This document shows, piece by piece, positions 35,643-44,225 of a stretch of DNA of 64,000 bases. The position numbers and the translations under genes are program-made. The stretch comes from Stenotrophomonas sp. 610A2 (lineage in GTDB: Bacteria; Pseudomonadota; Gammaproteobacteria; Xanthomonadales; Xanthomonadaceae). Where the stretch lies: NCBI RefSeq assembly GCF_030549615.1, contig NZ_CP130832.1, positions 806,001 through 870,000 on the forward strand. Reading direction: 5' to 3'. Position 1 is the stretch's first letter; every line of letters begins with the position of its first letter. Below the pieces are notes generated by a model. That model worked only from the letters and a program-made list of their open reading frames with translations. It had not been told where the DNA came from and ran no database searches.

Positions 35643-37043
35643 TCAGGCGCTGGTACGGCTCTGGCCACGGCCGCCACTGCCACGACGCTGACCACCACCC
35701 GGGTGCGCATCACGACGCTGCTGGCCATTGCCGGCATTGCGCTGGCCGCCCGGCTTCTGCGGCTGGCCGCCACGGCCGCCGCGCGGTGCATCGCCGGTCG
35801 GGCGACGTGCGGCATGGCCGCCGTTGCCGCGACGCGGTGCCTTGTGGCCGCCCGGATGCTCAGCCTTGCCCGGTGCGCTGTTGCCCCAGCGAATCGGGGT
35901 GTGCGGCTCAAAGCCGGGCACGTCACGGATGTCCATGTCGCGGTCGAGCAGACGCACGATCTGGCGCAGCAGCTTGGCTTCGTCCTGGGCAACCAGCGAG
36001 ACCGCCTCACCGGTCGAACCGTTACGGCCAGTACGGCCGATACGGTGCACGTAGTCTTCCGGAACCATCGGCAGGTCGTAGTTGATGACCTTCGGCAGCT
36101 CGTTGATGTCGATGCCGCGGGCAGCGATATCGGTGGCCACCAGCACGGTCACGCGGCCGGCCTTGAAGTCAGCCAGTGCGCGCAGGCGCTGGCCCTGGCT
36201 CTTGTTGCCGTGGATTGCCGCGGTCTTGATGCCGGACTTCTCCAGGAAGTCGGCCAGCTTGTCGCAGCCATGCTTGGTGCGGCCAAACACCAACGTCTGC
36301 ACGCGGGAGTCCTTGGCCAGCAGGTGCAACAGCAGCTCACGCTTGCGCGCGCCGTCCACCGGGTGCACGCGGTGGGTGATGGTCTCGGCAACGGTGTTCT
36401 TCGGCGTGACCTGGATCTGCTCCGGGTTATGCATGAACTCCAGCGCCAGCTGCTTGATGCTGTCTTCGAAGGTGGCCGAGAACAGCAGGGTCTGGCGGTT
36501 CTGGCGCGGCAGCTTGGCCAGGATGCGCTTGATCGAGGGCAGGAAGCCCATGTCGAGCATGCGGTCGGCTTCGTCCAGGACCAGGATCTCGACGCCGGAC
36601 AGGTCGACGCTGCGACGCTCCAGGTGATCAATCAGGCGGCCCGGGCAGGCGACCAGCAGGTCGACGCCACGACGCAGGATGTCCAGCTGGTTGCCCATGC
36701 CCACGCCACCGTAGATGCAGGCGCTGGGGATACGCAGGTACTTGCTGTAGCCACGCAGGCTGTCATGCACCTGGGTGGCGAGTTCGCGGGTTGGTGCCAG
36801 CACCAGGGCGCGCGGACGGCGCGGGCCATTGCCCACGCTCTGCGGCGAGGTGGCCAGGTGCTGCAGCAGCGGCAGGCCGAACGCGGCGGTCTTGCCGGTA
36901 CCGGTCTGGGCGCCGGCCAGCAGGTCGCGACCGTCCAGCGCAAGTGGAATGGCCTGCTCCTGGATCGGGGTCGGGTTTTCATAGCCCTGCTCGGCGAGCG
37001 CGCGCAGCAGGAAGGGCGCAAGGCCCAGGTTTTCAAACGACAT
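35643..37043 (-). CDS. rhlE: DEAD-box ATP-dependent RNA helicase RhlE
   Basis: 466 residues. Q motif region ([31 protein letters not shown]), motif [14 protein letters not shown], motif Ia PTRELA, motif [13 protein letters not shown], motif III FSAT, and motifs [14 protein letters not shown] and [10 protein letters not shown]. The C-terminal 90 residues are Arg/Gly-rich ([19 protein letters not shown]), typical of RhlE proteins acting in ribosome assembly and mRNA decay. Monocistronic with a terminator downstream and a structured upstream leader. Confidence 0.95.
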   Translation of the reverse strand: MSFENLGLAPFLLRALAEQGYENPTPIQEQAIPLALDGRDLLAGAQTGTGKTAAFGLPLLQHLATSPQSVGNGPRRPRALVLAPTRELATQVHDSLRGYSKYLRIPSACIYGGVGMGNQLDILRRGVDLLVACPGRLIDHLERRSVDLSGVEILVLDEADRMLDMGFLPSIKRILAKLPRQNRQTLLFSATFEDSIKQLALEFMHNPEQIQVTPKNTVAETITHRVHPVDGARKRELLLHLLAKDSRVQTLVFGRTKHGCDKLADFLEKSGIKTAAIHGNKSQGQRLRALADFKAGRVTVLVATDIAARGIDINELPKVINYDLPMVPEDYVHRIGRTGRNGSTGEAVSLVAQDEAKLLRQIVRLLDRDMDIRDVPGFEPHTPIRWGNSAPGKAEHPGGHKAPRRGNGGHAARRPTGDAPRGGRGGQPQKPGGQRNAGNGQQRRDAHPGGGQRRGSGGRGQSRTSA

Positions 37044-37414
37044 GGAGTGCTCCGAAACTTGAATAACGCGCGCCCACAGGGCTTGCGTTGCTGATCATTG
37101 AAGATCAGCTGATCTCGGAGCGTTCCCGTAAACCGCGCTGCAAGATCTGGATGCAACCAACGCGGTGCGCTGGCTGGAATGCGTGACGATAGGCGTCGGA
37201 GTGGGGGCGGGCGGGCGGATGGGCCAGATGGCCGCTGATCCTGCACCGCCGGCGATCCCTGAGGGAAACGGACGGCCGCTGGCAGACCGCGCTAGTCTAA
37301 GGGATTGTTGCGCCTCGCACAAAAACGCCCGTTCAGCATTCGGCTGGAGAGGCTGGTGGTGTCGGGCATATTCATTACAATTGAAACTTATTTCTCCGCA
37401 GACTGGACACTCCC
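37044..37414. promoter_or_regulatory. divergent control region of rhlE and fahA
   Basis: 371 bases without a gene. Near the rhlE start two overlapping inverted repeats compete for the same bases: CTGATC...GATCAG at 37091-37108 and GATCAGCTGATC at 37103-37114. They could be alternative hairpins in the rhlE leader or a protein site. Nothing else was recognised. Confidence 0.35.
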
Positions 37415-38404
37415 ATGAAGCTTGGTTCCCTGAAGGAAGGCGGCCGCGACGGCACCCTGATCGTGGTTTCGCGTGACCTGACCCGTGCGGTACGGGCCGC
37501 TGGCATTGCCGCCACCCTGCAGCAGGCGCTGGAAGACTGGTCGAATCTGGCGCCGCGCCTGAACGCGCTGTCCGAGCAGCTCAATGCCGGTGCCGTGGAA
37601 GGCGAGTTCGCGGTGGACATGCAGGCGCTGGCAGCGCCGCTGCCGCGCGCCTACGAATTTGTCGATGGCAGCGCCTACCTGCCGCACGTGGCGCGGGTGC
37701 GCAAGGCGCGTGGCGCCGAAGTGCCGGAAAGCTTCTACACCGATCCGCTGATGTACCAGGCCACCAGCGCCGGCTTCTACGGCCCGCGCGATGCAGTGAA
37801 GGTGATCAGCGAGGATTACGGCATCGATCTGGAAGCCGAGATCGTGGTCATCACCGACGACGTGCCGATGGCGGTGACGCCGGAACAGGCGGCCGGCCAC
37901 ATCCAGCTGGTCGGTCTGGTCAATGACGTCAGTCTGCGCAACCTGATCCCGGGCGAACTGGCCAAGGGCTTCGGCTTCCTGCAGTCCAAGCCGCGTTCGG
38001 CGCTGAGCCCGGTGTTCGTGACCCCGGACGAGCTGGGCGCTGCCTGGCAGGACAGCAAGCTGCACCTGCCGCTGGTCACCCATATCAATGGCAAGTGGTT
38101 CGGCGCGCCGGAAGCTGGCGTCGACATGCAGTTCAACTTCGCCCAGCTGGTTGCGCACGCGGCCAAGACCCGCCCGCTGTCGGCTGGCGCCGTCGTCGGC
38201 TCGGGCACCATCGCCAATGAAGACACCGCATTGGGTGCGTCCTGCTTTGCCGAGCAGCGCACCGTGGAAACCCTACGCGACGGCAAGCCGTCCACGCCGT
38301 TCATGAGTTTTGGCGATGTGGTTCGCATCGAAATGCTGGACCGTGACGGCGTCAGCATTTTTGGCGCGATCGAACAGCAGATCGAACAGGCATCCCGTCC
38401 CTGA
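37415..38404 (+). CDS. fahA: fumarylacetoacetase
   Basis: 329 residues, fumarylacetoacetate hydrolase family; last step of tyrosine/homogentisate breakdown giving fumarate and acetoacetate. Metal-binding acidic residues lie in SEDYGIDLEAEIVVITDDV and the following NDVSLRNLIPGELAKGFGFLQSKP, with LSAGAVVGSGTIANED in the core fold. The N-terminus KLGSLKEGGRDGTLIVVSRDL is typical of the short proteobacterial form. It precedes maleylacetoacetate isomerase by 94 bases, which supports the assignment over other FAH-fold hydrolases. Confidence 0.92.
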   Translation: MKLGSLKEGGRDGTLIVVSRDLTRAVRAAGIAATLQQALEDWSNLAPRLNALSEQLNAGAVEGEFAVDMQALAAPLPRAYEFVDGSAYLPHVARVRKARGAEVPESFYTDPLMYQATSAGFYGPRDAVKVISEDYGIDLEAEIVVITDDVPMAVTPEQAAGHIQLVGLVNDVSLRNLIPGELAKGFGFLQSKPRSALSPVFVTPDELGAAWQDSKLHLPLVTHINGKWFGAPEAGVDMQFNFAQLVAHAAKTRPLSAGAVVGSGTIANEDTALGASCFAEQRTVETLRDGKPSTPFMSFGDVVRIEMLDRDGVSIFGAIEQQIEQASRP

Positions 38405-38498
38405 GAAGGCCGACAATACGTTTGCAGCGCGTTGGTGGTGAAGGCGTCCTCACCACCAGCGCGTATTGTTGTGTCGCATGGGAAGGGGGGAATCTGAC

Positions 38499-39155
38499 AT
38501 GGAAGCAGGGCTGACGCTCTACAGTTATTGGCGCTCGAGTGCCGCATACCGCGTGCGTATTGGCCTGAACCTGAAAGGCCTGGCGTATGCCGTCGTTCCG
38601 GTTCATCTGGTGCGCGATGGTGGGCAACAGCACGCAGCGGATTACGCCGCGCTCAATCCGCAAGAGCTGGTGCCGACGTTGCGCCATGGTGAGCGTGTAC
38701 TGACGCAGTCGCTGGCCATTCTTGAATACCTGGAAGAGGTCTTCCCCGAGGCAGCGCTATTGCCGGATGACGCCGGCGGTCGCGCACGCGTACGCGCGCT
38801 GGCCCAGCAGGTGGCCTGCGACATCCACCCGTTGAACAACCTGCGGGTGATGCAGTTCTTCGATCGCGAATGGAACGTGCCGCAGCCCGAGCGTGATGAG
38901 TGGACGCTGCACTGGATGCGCGTTGGCTTCGCCTCGCTGGAAGCGATGCTGGCAGGCTCGTTCGACACCGGTCGCTATTGCCATGGTGCCGAGCCGGGAT
39001 TGGCGGATTGCTGCCTGGTACCGCAGCTGTACAACGCCCGCCGTTTCCACCTGGATCTGACGCCGTACCCGACCTTGCGCCGGATCGAGGAAGCCTGCCT
39101 GGCCCTGCCGGCATTCGACGCGGCCCGCCCGGAAAACCAGATCGACGCGGTCTGA
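38499..39155 (+). CDS. maiA: maleylacetoacetate isomerase (zeta-class GST)
   Basis: 218 residues. Glutathione-dependent enzyme that converts maleylacetoacetate to fumarylacetoacetate. An N-terminal thioredoxin-fold has the active-site serine region YSYWRSSAAYRVRIGLNL, NPQELVPTL and the glutathione contact LTQSLAILEYLEE; the C-terminal helical domain includes CDIHPLNNLRVMQFF. ATG 38499 follows GGAAGGGGGG by eight bases, so it is chosen over 38466. It pairs with fahA in one catabolic unit; homogentisate dioxygenase is not in the window. Confidence 0.93.
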   Translation: MEAGLTLYSYWRSSAAYRVRIGLNLKGLAYAVVPVHLVRDGGQQHAADYAALNPQELVPTLRHGERVLTQSLAILEYLEEVFPEAALLPDDAGGRARVRALAQQVACDIHPLNNLRVMQFFDREWNVPQPERDEWTLHWMRVGFASLEAMLAGSFDTGRYCHGAEPGLADCCLVPQLYNARRFHLDLTPYPTLRRIEEACLALPAFDAARPENQIDAV

Positions 39156-39541
39156 ACCCACAAGGTTTTTGTGGGAGCGGTGTAAACCGCGAAACTGGCA
39201 ATCCCTCAGAAACCTCGTGTAGGAGCGGCGTAAGCCGCGAAGCCGACAATCCCACCGAAACAGCGGATCAACATGTTCCGGACGAAGGCTGGGCGCTGGT
39301 TCACCGTTGGCTAATCTGCCTGCGCCGGTTCTGCAGCATGGTCGGTAATGCCCATTGCCGAGCATGGCTCGGCACTACAGTCCTCCGTTTTTCGCACAGC
39401 GAAGGTGAGGGTCGGGGATATCTGCTGACCGATGCAGCTGTGGCTTCGCGGCTTACGCCGCTCCTACAAAGGCCTAGGTCCGCTCGGCCCTGATACAGAA
39501 AGCCCCGCGATGCGGGGCTTTTTGTCATCGATATCACCAGC
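39156..39541. repeat. REP/SMAG repeats and terminator between maiA and pilU
   Basis: 386 bases without a gene. A diverged REP (GTGGGAGCGGTGTAAACCGC) begins at 39170, a standard GTAG-REP is at 39218-39244, a SMAG half at 39354-39378 and an inverted GTAG-REP at 39442-39470. A bidirectional hairpin is listed separately at 39501-39519. Confidence 0.82.
39501..39519. terminator. intrinsic terminator between maiA and pilU
   Basis: AGCCCCGC (39501-39508) pairs with GCGGGGCT (39512-39519), loop GAT, followed by TTTTTG on the plus strand and, on the minus strand, by TTTCTG. It lies about 20 bases from the pilU stop and can end both convergent units. Confidence 0.88.
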
Positions 39542-40672
39542 TCAGAAGCCGTGCGTGATCGCCGCCGGCGCCGATGCCGCGAAGTCCGCATACGGATCGT
39601 GCTCACCGGTGCCGCCTTCGGACAGGCGGAACTTCAAGGCCAGGCCGTCGCGCGAGTCGGCCGCGCGCAGCGCTTCCTCCTGCTCGATGATGCCGTCCTT
39701 GGCCATCCGGAACAGGCACTGGTCGAAGCTCTGCATGCCTTCTTCCAACGACTCTTCCATCGCCTGCTTGATTGCGTGCACTTCACCGCGGCGCAGCAGG
39801 TCGCGGATCATCGGCGTGTTGAGCAGAACTTCGGTTGCCGGGCGGCGACGGCCGTCCTTGCCCTTGACCAGACGCTGCGAGATCACCCCGCGCAGGTTCA
39901 AGGACAGGTTCATCAGCACGTTCTTGTGGGCGCTTTCCGGGAAGAAATTGAGGATGCGCTCGATCGCCTGGTCGGCATTGTTGGAGTGCAGCGTGGCCAG
40001 GCACAGGTGGCCGGTTTCGGCGAAGGCGATGGCCGCTTCCATGGTTTCGGCATCGAGGATCTCGCCGATCAGGATCACGTCCGGTGCTTCACGCATCGCG
40101 TTCTTCAGCGCGTTGTGGAAGGCGTGCGTGTCCAGGCCGACTTCGCGCTGGTTGACGATGGACTGCTTGTGCTTGTGCAGGAACTCGATCGGGTCCTCGA
40201 TGGTGAGGATGTGGCCGGTCGAGGTGCTGTTGCGGTGGTCGATCATCGAGGCCAGCGAGGTCGACTTGCCCGAGCCGGTCGAGCCGACCACCAGTACCAG
40301 CCCGCGCGGGGTCATGATCACGTCCTTCAGCACCTGCGGGAGGTTGAGCTCCTCGATGCTGGGAATGCGGCTCTTGATCGCACGGATGACCATGCCCACT
40401 TCGCCGCGCTGCTTGAACACATTGACGCGGAAGCGCCCGGCGTCGGCCAGGGCGATGGCCATGTTGAGCTCCAGGTCGCGCTCGAACTGCGGCACCTGGC
40501 CCTCGTCCATCAGCGAATAGGCGATTTTCTTGACCATCCCCGGCGGCAGGCCGGTATTGCCCAGCGGGTACAGCTTGCCTTCAATCTTGATGTAAACCGG
40601 CGCTCCGGTGGTCAAAAACATGTCCGAAGCGTTCTTTTCGGTCATCAGCTTCAAGAAATAGCCGATATCCAT
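39542..40672 (-). CDS. pilU: type IV pilus retraction ATPase PilU
   Basis: 376 residues of the PilT/PilU hexameric ATPase family, acting at the inner-membrane pilus base in twitching. Walker A is GSTGSGKSTSLA, the Asp box DPIEFLHKHK, Walker B DVILIGEILD, and the His box ETGHLCLATLHSNNADQ. The N-terminus DIGYFLKLMTEKNASDMFLTTGAPV and the long C-terminal extension (EGGTGEHDPYADFAAS) fit PilU rather than PilT. pilT is not adjacent here. Divergent from the DUF4398 pair, with 97 bases between starts. Confidence 0.93.
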   Translation of the reverse strand: MDIGYFLKLMTEKNASDMFLTTGAPVYIKIEGKLYPLGNTGLPPGMVKKIAYSLMDEGQVPQFERDLELNMAIALADAGRFRVNVFKQRGEVGMVIRAIKSRIPSIEELNLPQVLKDVIMTPRGLVLVVGSTGSGKSTSLASMIDHRNSTSTGHILTIEDPIEFLHKHKQSIVNQREVGLDTHAFHNALKNAMREAPDVILIGEILDAETMEAAIAFAETGHLCLATLHSNNADQAIERILNFFPESAHKNVLMNLSLNLRGVISQRLVKGKDGRRRPATEVLLNTPMIRDLLRRGEVHAIKQAMEESLEEGMQSFDQCLFRMAKDGIIEQEEALRAADSRDGLALKFRLSEGGTGEHDPYADFAASAPAAITHGF

Positions 40673-40769
40673 GCGAAATTTTCCCCAACAAACGGCGGCG
40701 TGCCGTTGCAAGCACGCCTCTGGCTTGACCACAATGGCCGCGCTCAGTCACCCAAGCCACGGCTCCCCA

Positions 40770-41156
40770 ATGAAATCTAGCTTCGCACAATTAAGACGAT
40801 TCCTGTGTGCTACCGCCTGCACATTCGTGCTATGCGGCAGCGCGCTGGCGCAGGATCCGGGTGCAATGGAATTGCTTACCGCTCAACAGGCAGTGGAAAA
40901 GGCCGACCGCGCCGACGCCGATCAGTACGCGCCGGACACCATGGCCATGGCCCGCCAGCAGTTGGGCCAGGCCCAGCAGGCAGCCACCGATCGCCGCCTG
41001 CGCAAGCAGGTGCCGGTGCTGGCACTGCGTGCCGCCGCCGATGCCGATCTGGCCCGTGCGCAGAGCGAGGAAGCGGTCGCGCAGGCCCAGCTGGCCCAGC
41101 GCAAGGCCGAGGTTGCACAGCTGCAACGTCAGTTGGCGACAGGGGAGGGACGCTGA
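40770..41156 (+). CDS. DUF4398 domain exported protein
   Basis: 128 residues. Signal peptide LCATACTFVLCGSALAQ, followed by an all-helical DUF4398 domain rich in Ala and Gln (LLTAQQAVEKADRADADQYAPDTMAMARQQL; ADADLARAQSEEAVAQAQLAQRKAEV). The family is periplasmic and poorly characterised, usually next to an OmpA-like protein, as here. A cysteine within the signal region is not in a clean lipobox. Its TGA overlaps the next start (TGATG), so both are co-translated. Confidence 0.82.
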   Translation: MKSSFAQLRRFLCATACTFVLCGSALAQDPGAMELLTAQQAVEKADRADADQYAPDTMAMARQQLGQAQQAATDRRLRKQVPVLALRAAADADLARAQSEEAVAQAQLAQRKAEVAQLQRQLATGEGR

Positions 41157-42037
41157 TGCGGATCAGGAATCTGATGGTTGCAGGCCTGCTGGCCATGCCC
41201 TTGCTGGCAGTGGCGGCGGAAGATCCGGCAGTTGGTGCGCTCAGCCACCGGCTGATGCTGCTGCAGGCCGATATGGCCACGGCCGATGTGGCTTCGTTCG
41301 AGAAGCTGCAGGCGCAGCAGGCGATTGCGACCCTGGCCAAGGCCAAGCGCAAGGAGCTGGACGACGCCCGCTATCTGGCAGAGCGCCGCGTCGCCATTGC
41401 CGAGGCGGCCAGCCGCGCGGCGCTGGCACGGCGTGAGGTGGGCGAGCTGGAACGCACCCGCAGTGAATTGCTGATCGAGGCCAGTCGTCGCGACGCGGCC
41501 CGGGCCCGTCAGGAAGCCGAGCAGCTGCGGGTACAGACCCAGATCCAGGCCGAGGAGGCCGAGCGTCTGCGTCTGGCTGCCGAAGCCGAGACCTTGGCCC
41601 GCCAGGATGCGGAGACCGCGCTGACCAGCGTGGCCGGCCGCCAGCAGGCGCGGTTGAGCACGGCCCAGCAGAACGCGGCCAAGCTGGCCCGCGAAGAAGC
41701 TGAGCTGGTGTCCGGGCAGAAGCTGCCGGCGTCCAAGTTCGATGGCCGTGGCGAGATCTACACCTTCACCGGCGATGCCTTTGCGGCTGGCCAGGCGGCG
41801 CTTTCCGGCGCGGCCGGCAACCAGGCCAAGGCATTGGCCGAATACCTGAACATCGGCAAGAAGGGCAGGGTCACCATCGAAGCCTACGACAGCGCCAATG
41901 GCGTCGGTCAGCGGCGCGCGCAGGCGCTCAAGGACGCGCTGGTGGCAGCCGGTGTTGCCGCCAACCGGATCCAGGTGACGGGCAAGAAAGCGGCCTCCAC
42001 CCGCGCCCGTTCAGCGGAAGTGATTATCGCGCCGTGA
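41156..42037 (+). CDS. coiled-coil protein with OmpA-like C-terminal domain
   Basis: 293 residues. Signal peptide LMVAGLLAMPLLAVAA, a long charged coiled coil (about 30-200: LAKAKRKELDDARYLAERR, ARQEAEQLRVQTQIQAEEAERLRLAAEAE), then a degenerate OmpA/MotB-type peptidoglycan-binding fold (about 205-293: FTGDAFAAGQAALS, LAEYLNIGKKGRVTIEAYDS, RRAQALKDALVAAGVAANRIQV). The usual Asp and Arg that grip diaminopimelate appear only partly kept. With the coupled DUF4398 protein it probably forms a periplasmic envelope module. Confidence 0.82.
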   Translation: MRIRNLMVAGLLAMPLLAVAAEDPAVGALSHRLMLLQADMATADVASFEKLQAQQAIATLAKAKRKELDDARYLAERRVAIAEAASRAALARREVGELERTRSELLIEASRRDAARARQEAEQLRVQTQIQAEEAERLRLAAEAETLARQDAETALTSVAGRQQARLSTAQQNAAKLAREEAELVSGQKLPASKFDGRGEIYTFTGDAFAAGQAALSGAAGNQAKALAEYLNIGKKGRVTIEAYDSANGVGQRRAQALKDALVAAGVAANRIQVTGKKAASTRARSAEVIIAP

Positions 42038-42365
42038 CAAACCTAAATGGCTGAACTTGTTAGGTTTTTGTCATTCGTGTGAGACTGAATGCGGAGCGGT
42101 TTGAATATTCAGTAAACGTTTCCGCATAGCCCTTGCCGGAACCTTTTTGCAGGCGTAGGGTCAATTGTCCGGGCGGCACTTTCGTCGTCCGGACAACGGA
42201 GGGCCGAGCCGGTGCAAGCGTGGCGCGAACCAGTAACCGATAGCTCCTGGCAGGTTGGCCGGAGGGCGGTTGGTGGTGCCACGTTGAGCGGCTTGGCTTT
42301 CCAATCCAGCAACGCCCCGTGCCGCCAGGCCGGGGCGTTCTTGTTTCTGCATGAAGGAGGTAGTC
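42038..42365. other. structured 328-base intergenic leader
   Basis: No gene is evident. An inverted repeat TTGTCCGG...CCGGACAA lies at 42165-42196. A terminator-like hairpin AACGCCCCG...CGGGGCGTT at about 42311-42339 is followed by CTTGTTTCTG and only then by the ribosome site of the DUF465 gene. The region may be an attenuated 5' leader or encode a small RNA ending at that hairpin. No tRNA fold could be drawn. Confidence 0.4.
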
Positions 42366-42584
42366 ATGTTCGAAGGGCAGCCGCAGAGTGAAATCGACGC
42401 ATTGGCCAAGGCCAACCCGGAGTTCAAGCAGCTCTACCAACAGCATAAGAAGCTGAACAAGAAATGCATGGACGCGGAGCTGGGTGTGCTCCCGATTGAT
42501 GGGGCAACCCTGGGACAGATGAAACGGGAAAAACTGCTGGCCAAGCAGAAGCTCCTGCGGATTTACGAAAACAGCATCAACTGA
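42366..42584 (+). CDS. DUF465 (YdcH-like) small protein
   Basis: 72 residues, two helices with charged heptads (LAKANPEFKQLYQQHKKLNKK; LGQMKREKLLAKQKLLRIYEN). The family is a short cytosolic helical hairpin found throughout proteobacteria with no fixed function. ATG 42366 is preceded at five bases by a perfect AAGGAGG, indicating strong translation; an upstream ATG at 42351 lacks a ribosome site. Expression may be modulated by the hairpin in its leader. Confidence 0.85.
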   Translation: MFEGQPQSEIDALAKANPEFKQLYQQHKKLNKKCMDAELGVLPIDGATLGQMKREKLLAKQKLLRIYENSIN

Positions 42585-42762
42585 ACCTTCCCCACGCTAG
42601 ACCGTTTATGTCGCGGACGGTGGCGGCCTCCTCGTCGGCCGTCATTGTCCGCGTCACTTGGCAGCTCGGTAGTTACGCCTGAACGTGATTACCTGACTTT
42701 CGCGCACAACCATCGGATAATCATCGGTCCGGCCGCAGAGCGGCGCGATCTGAAGTAAACCG

Positions 42763-44133
42763 ATGCCCATCCATTCCTCCATCCTCGAACTCATCGGCAA
42801 TACGCCCATCATCAAGGCCCAGCGCCTGGATGTCGGCGTGTGCGAGCTGTACCTCAAGATGGAGAGCGCAAACCCGGGTGGGTCGATCAAGGACCGTATC
42901 GGCCTGTCGATGATCGAGGCGGCCGAGAAGCGCGGTGATCTCAAGCCCGGCGCGACGCTGGTGGAAGGCACCGCCGGCAATACCGGCCTGGGCCTGGCGC
43001 TGGTGGCGCAGCAGAAGGGCTACAAGCTGATCCTCGTGGTACCGGACAAGATGAGCCGGGAGAAGATCTTCAACCTGAAGGCCATGGGCGCCGAAGTGGT
43101 GCTGACCCGTTCGGACGTGGCCAAGGGTCACCCCGAGTACTACCAGGACCTGGCCAAGACCGTCGCCGACCGCACCCCGGGCGCGTACTTCATCAACCAG
43201 TTCGGCAACCCCGACAACCCGGCCGCGCACGAGTTCGGCACCGGCCCGGAGATCATCGAGCAGATGGGCGGCGATCTGGACGCCATCGTGTTCGGCTGCG
43301 GCAGCTCCGGCACCATGACCGGCCTGTCGCGCGCCTTCGCCAAGCTTTCGCCCAAGACCGAGCTGGTGCTGGCTGACCCGGTCGGCTCGATCCTGGCCGA
43401 GTACATCAACGAGGGCACGCTGAACGAGAAGTCGGGCAGCTGGCTGGTGGAAGGCATCGGCGAGGACTTCCTGCCGGATATCTCCGATTTCAGCCGGGTC
43501 AAGAAGGCCTATGCCATCACCGACGCCGAGAGCTTCCACACCGCGCGCGAGCTGTTGGGTAAGGAAGGCATTCTCGGTGGCTCCTCGACCGGCACCCTGC
43601 TGGCCGCCGCGCTGAAGTACTGCCGCGAGCAGACCACGCCGAAGAAGGTGCTGGTGCTGGTGCCGGATACCGGCAACAAGTACCTGTCCAAGATGTACAA
43701 CGACTACTGGATGCTGGACAACGGCTTCCTCGAGCGCCCGCAGTTCGGCGACCTGCGCGACCTGATCCTGCGCCCGTACAGCCAGCGTGACACCGTGGTG
43801 GTGGGCCCGAAGGACCTGCTGACCACCGCCTACCAGCGCATGAAGCTGTACGACGTGTCGCAGCTGCCGGTGATGGAAGGCAGCCAGCTGGTCGGCATCA
43901 TCGATGAAAGCGACGTGCTGCTGCATGTCTACGGCGATGAAGCCCGCTTCCGTGACCCGGTGTCGGTGGCCATGGTCAGCAAGCTGGACAGCCTGGACGT
44001 GAAGTCGCCGATCGAGGCATTGCTGCCGGTGTTCGACCGTGGCCAGGTGGCGATCATCACCGATGGCGACGCCTTCCTCGGTTTGATCACCCGCATCGAC
44101 CTGTTGAACTACCTGCGTCGCCGCGTTCAGTAA
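42763..44133 (+). CDS. cbs: cystathionine beta-synthase
   Basis: 456 residues. PLP enzyme that condenses serine and homocysteine to cystathionine, cytosolic. The PLP lysine is Lys43 in NPGGSIKDRIG; EGTAGNTGLGLA and FGCGSSGTMTGLSRA bind the cofactor and substrate. Two C-terminal CBS domains (about 335-456: YQRMKLYDVSQLPVMEGSQLVG, ITDGDAFLGLITRIDLLNYL) suggest adenosyl-ligand regulation. No N-terminal haem domain is present. The next gene, a cystathionine gamma-lyase/synthase homologue, makes the pair a reverse trans-sulfuration unit. Confidence 0.93.
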   Translation: MPIHSSILELIGNTPIIKAQRLDVGVCELYLKMESANPGGSIKDRIGLSMIEAAEKRGDLKPGATLVEGTAGNTGLGLALVAQQKGYKLILVVPDKMSREKIFNLKAMGAEVVLTRSDVAKGHPEYYQDLAKTVADRTPGAYFINQFGNPDNPAAHEFGTGPEIIEQMGGDLDAIVFGCGSSGTMTGLSRAFAKLSPKTELVLADPVGSILAEYINEGTLNEKSGSWLVEGIGEDFLPDISDFSRVKKAYAITDAESFHTARELLGKEGILGGSSTGTLLAAALKYCREQTTPKKVLVLVPDTGNKYLSKMYNDYWMLDNGFLERPQFGDLRDLILRPYSQRDTVVVGPKDLLTTAYQRMKLYDVSQLPVMEGSQLVGIIDESDVLLHVYGDEARFRDPVSVAMVSKLDSLDVKSPIEALLPVFDRGQVAIITDGDAFLGLITRIDLLNYLRRRVQ

Positions 44134-44225
44134 ACGCGGCGCGGCCGGCAGCACCTTAGGGGAGGTGCTGCCATGGCCGGTTCAGGCCACACTGATAGAC
44201 TTTTCTCTTTTAGCTGGAAGCCCTT

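Noticed and set aside
35445..37094. 549-codon frame antisense to rhlE
   Set aside because: It covers the rhlE terminator and repeats and its translation has no domain; rhlE carries all helicase motifs.
42196..42290. possible tRNA-like segment
   Set aside because: No acceptor stem with T-loop consensus GTTCRANNC could be folded.
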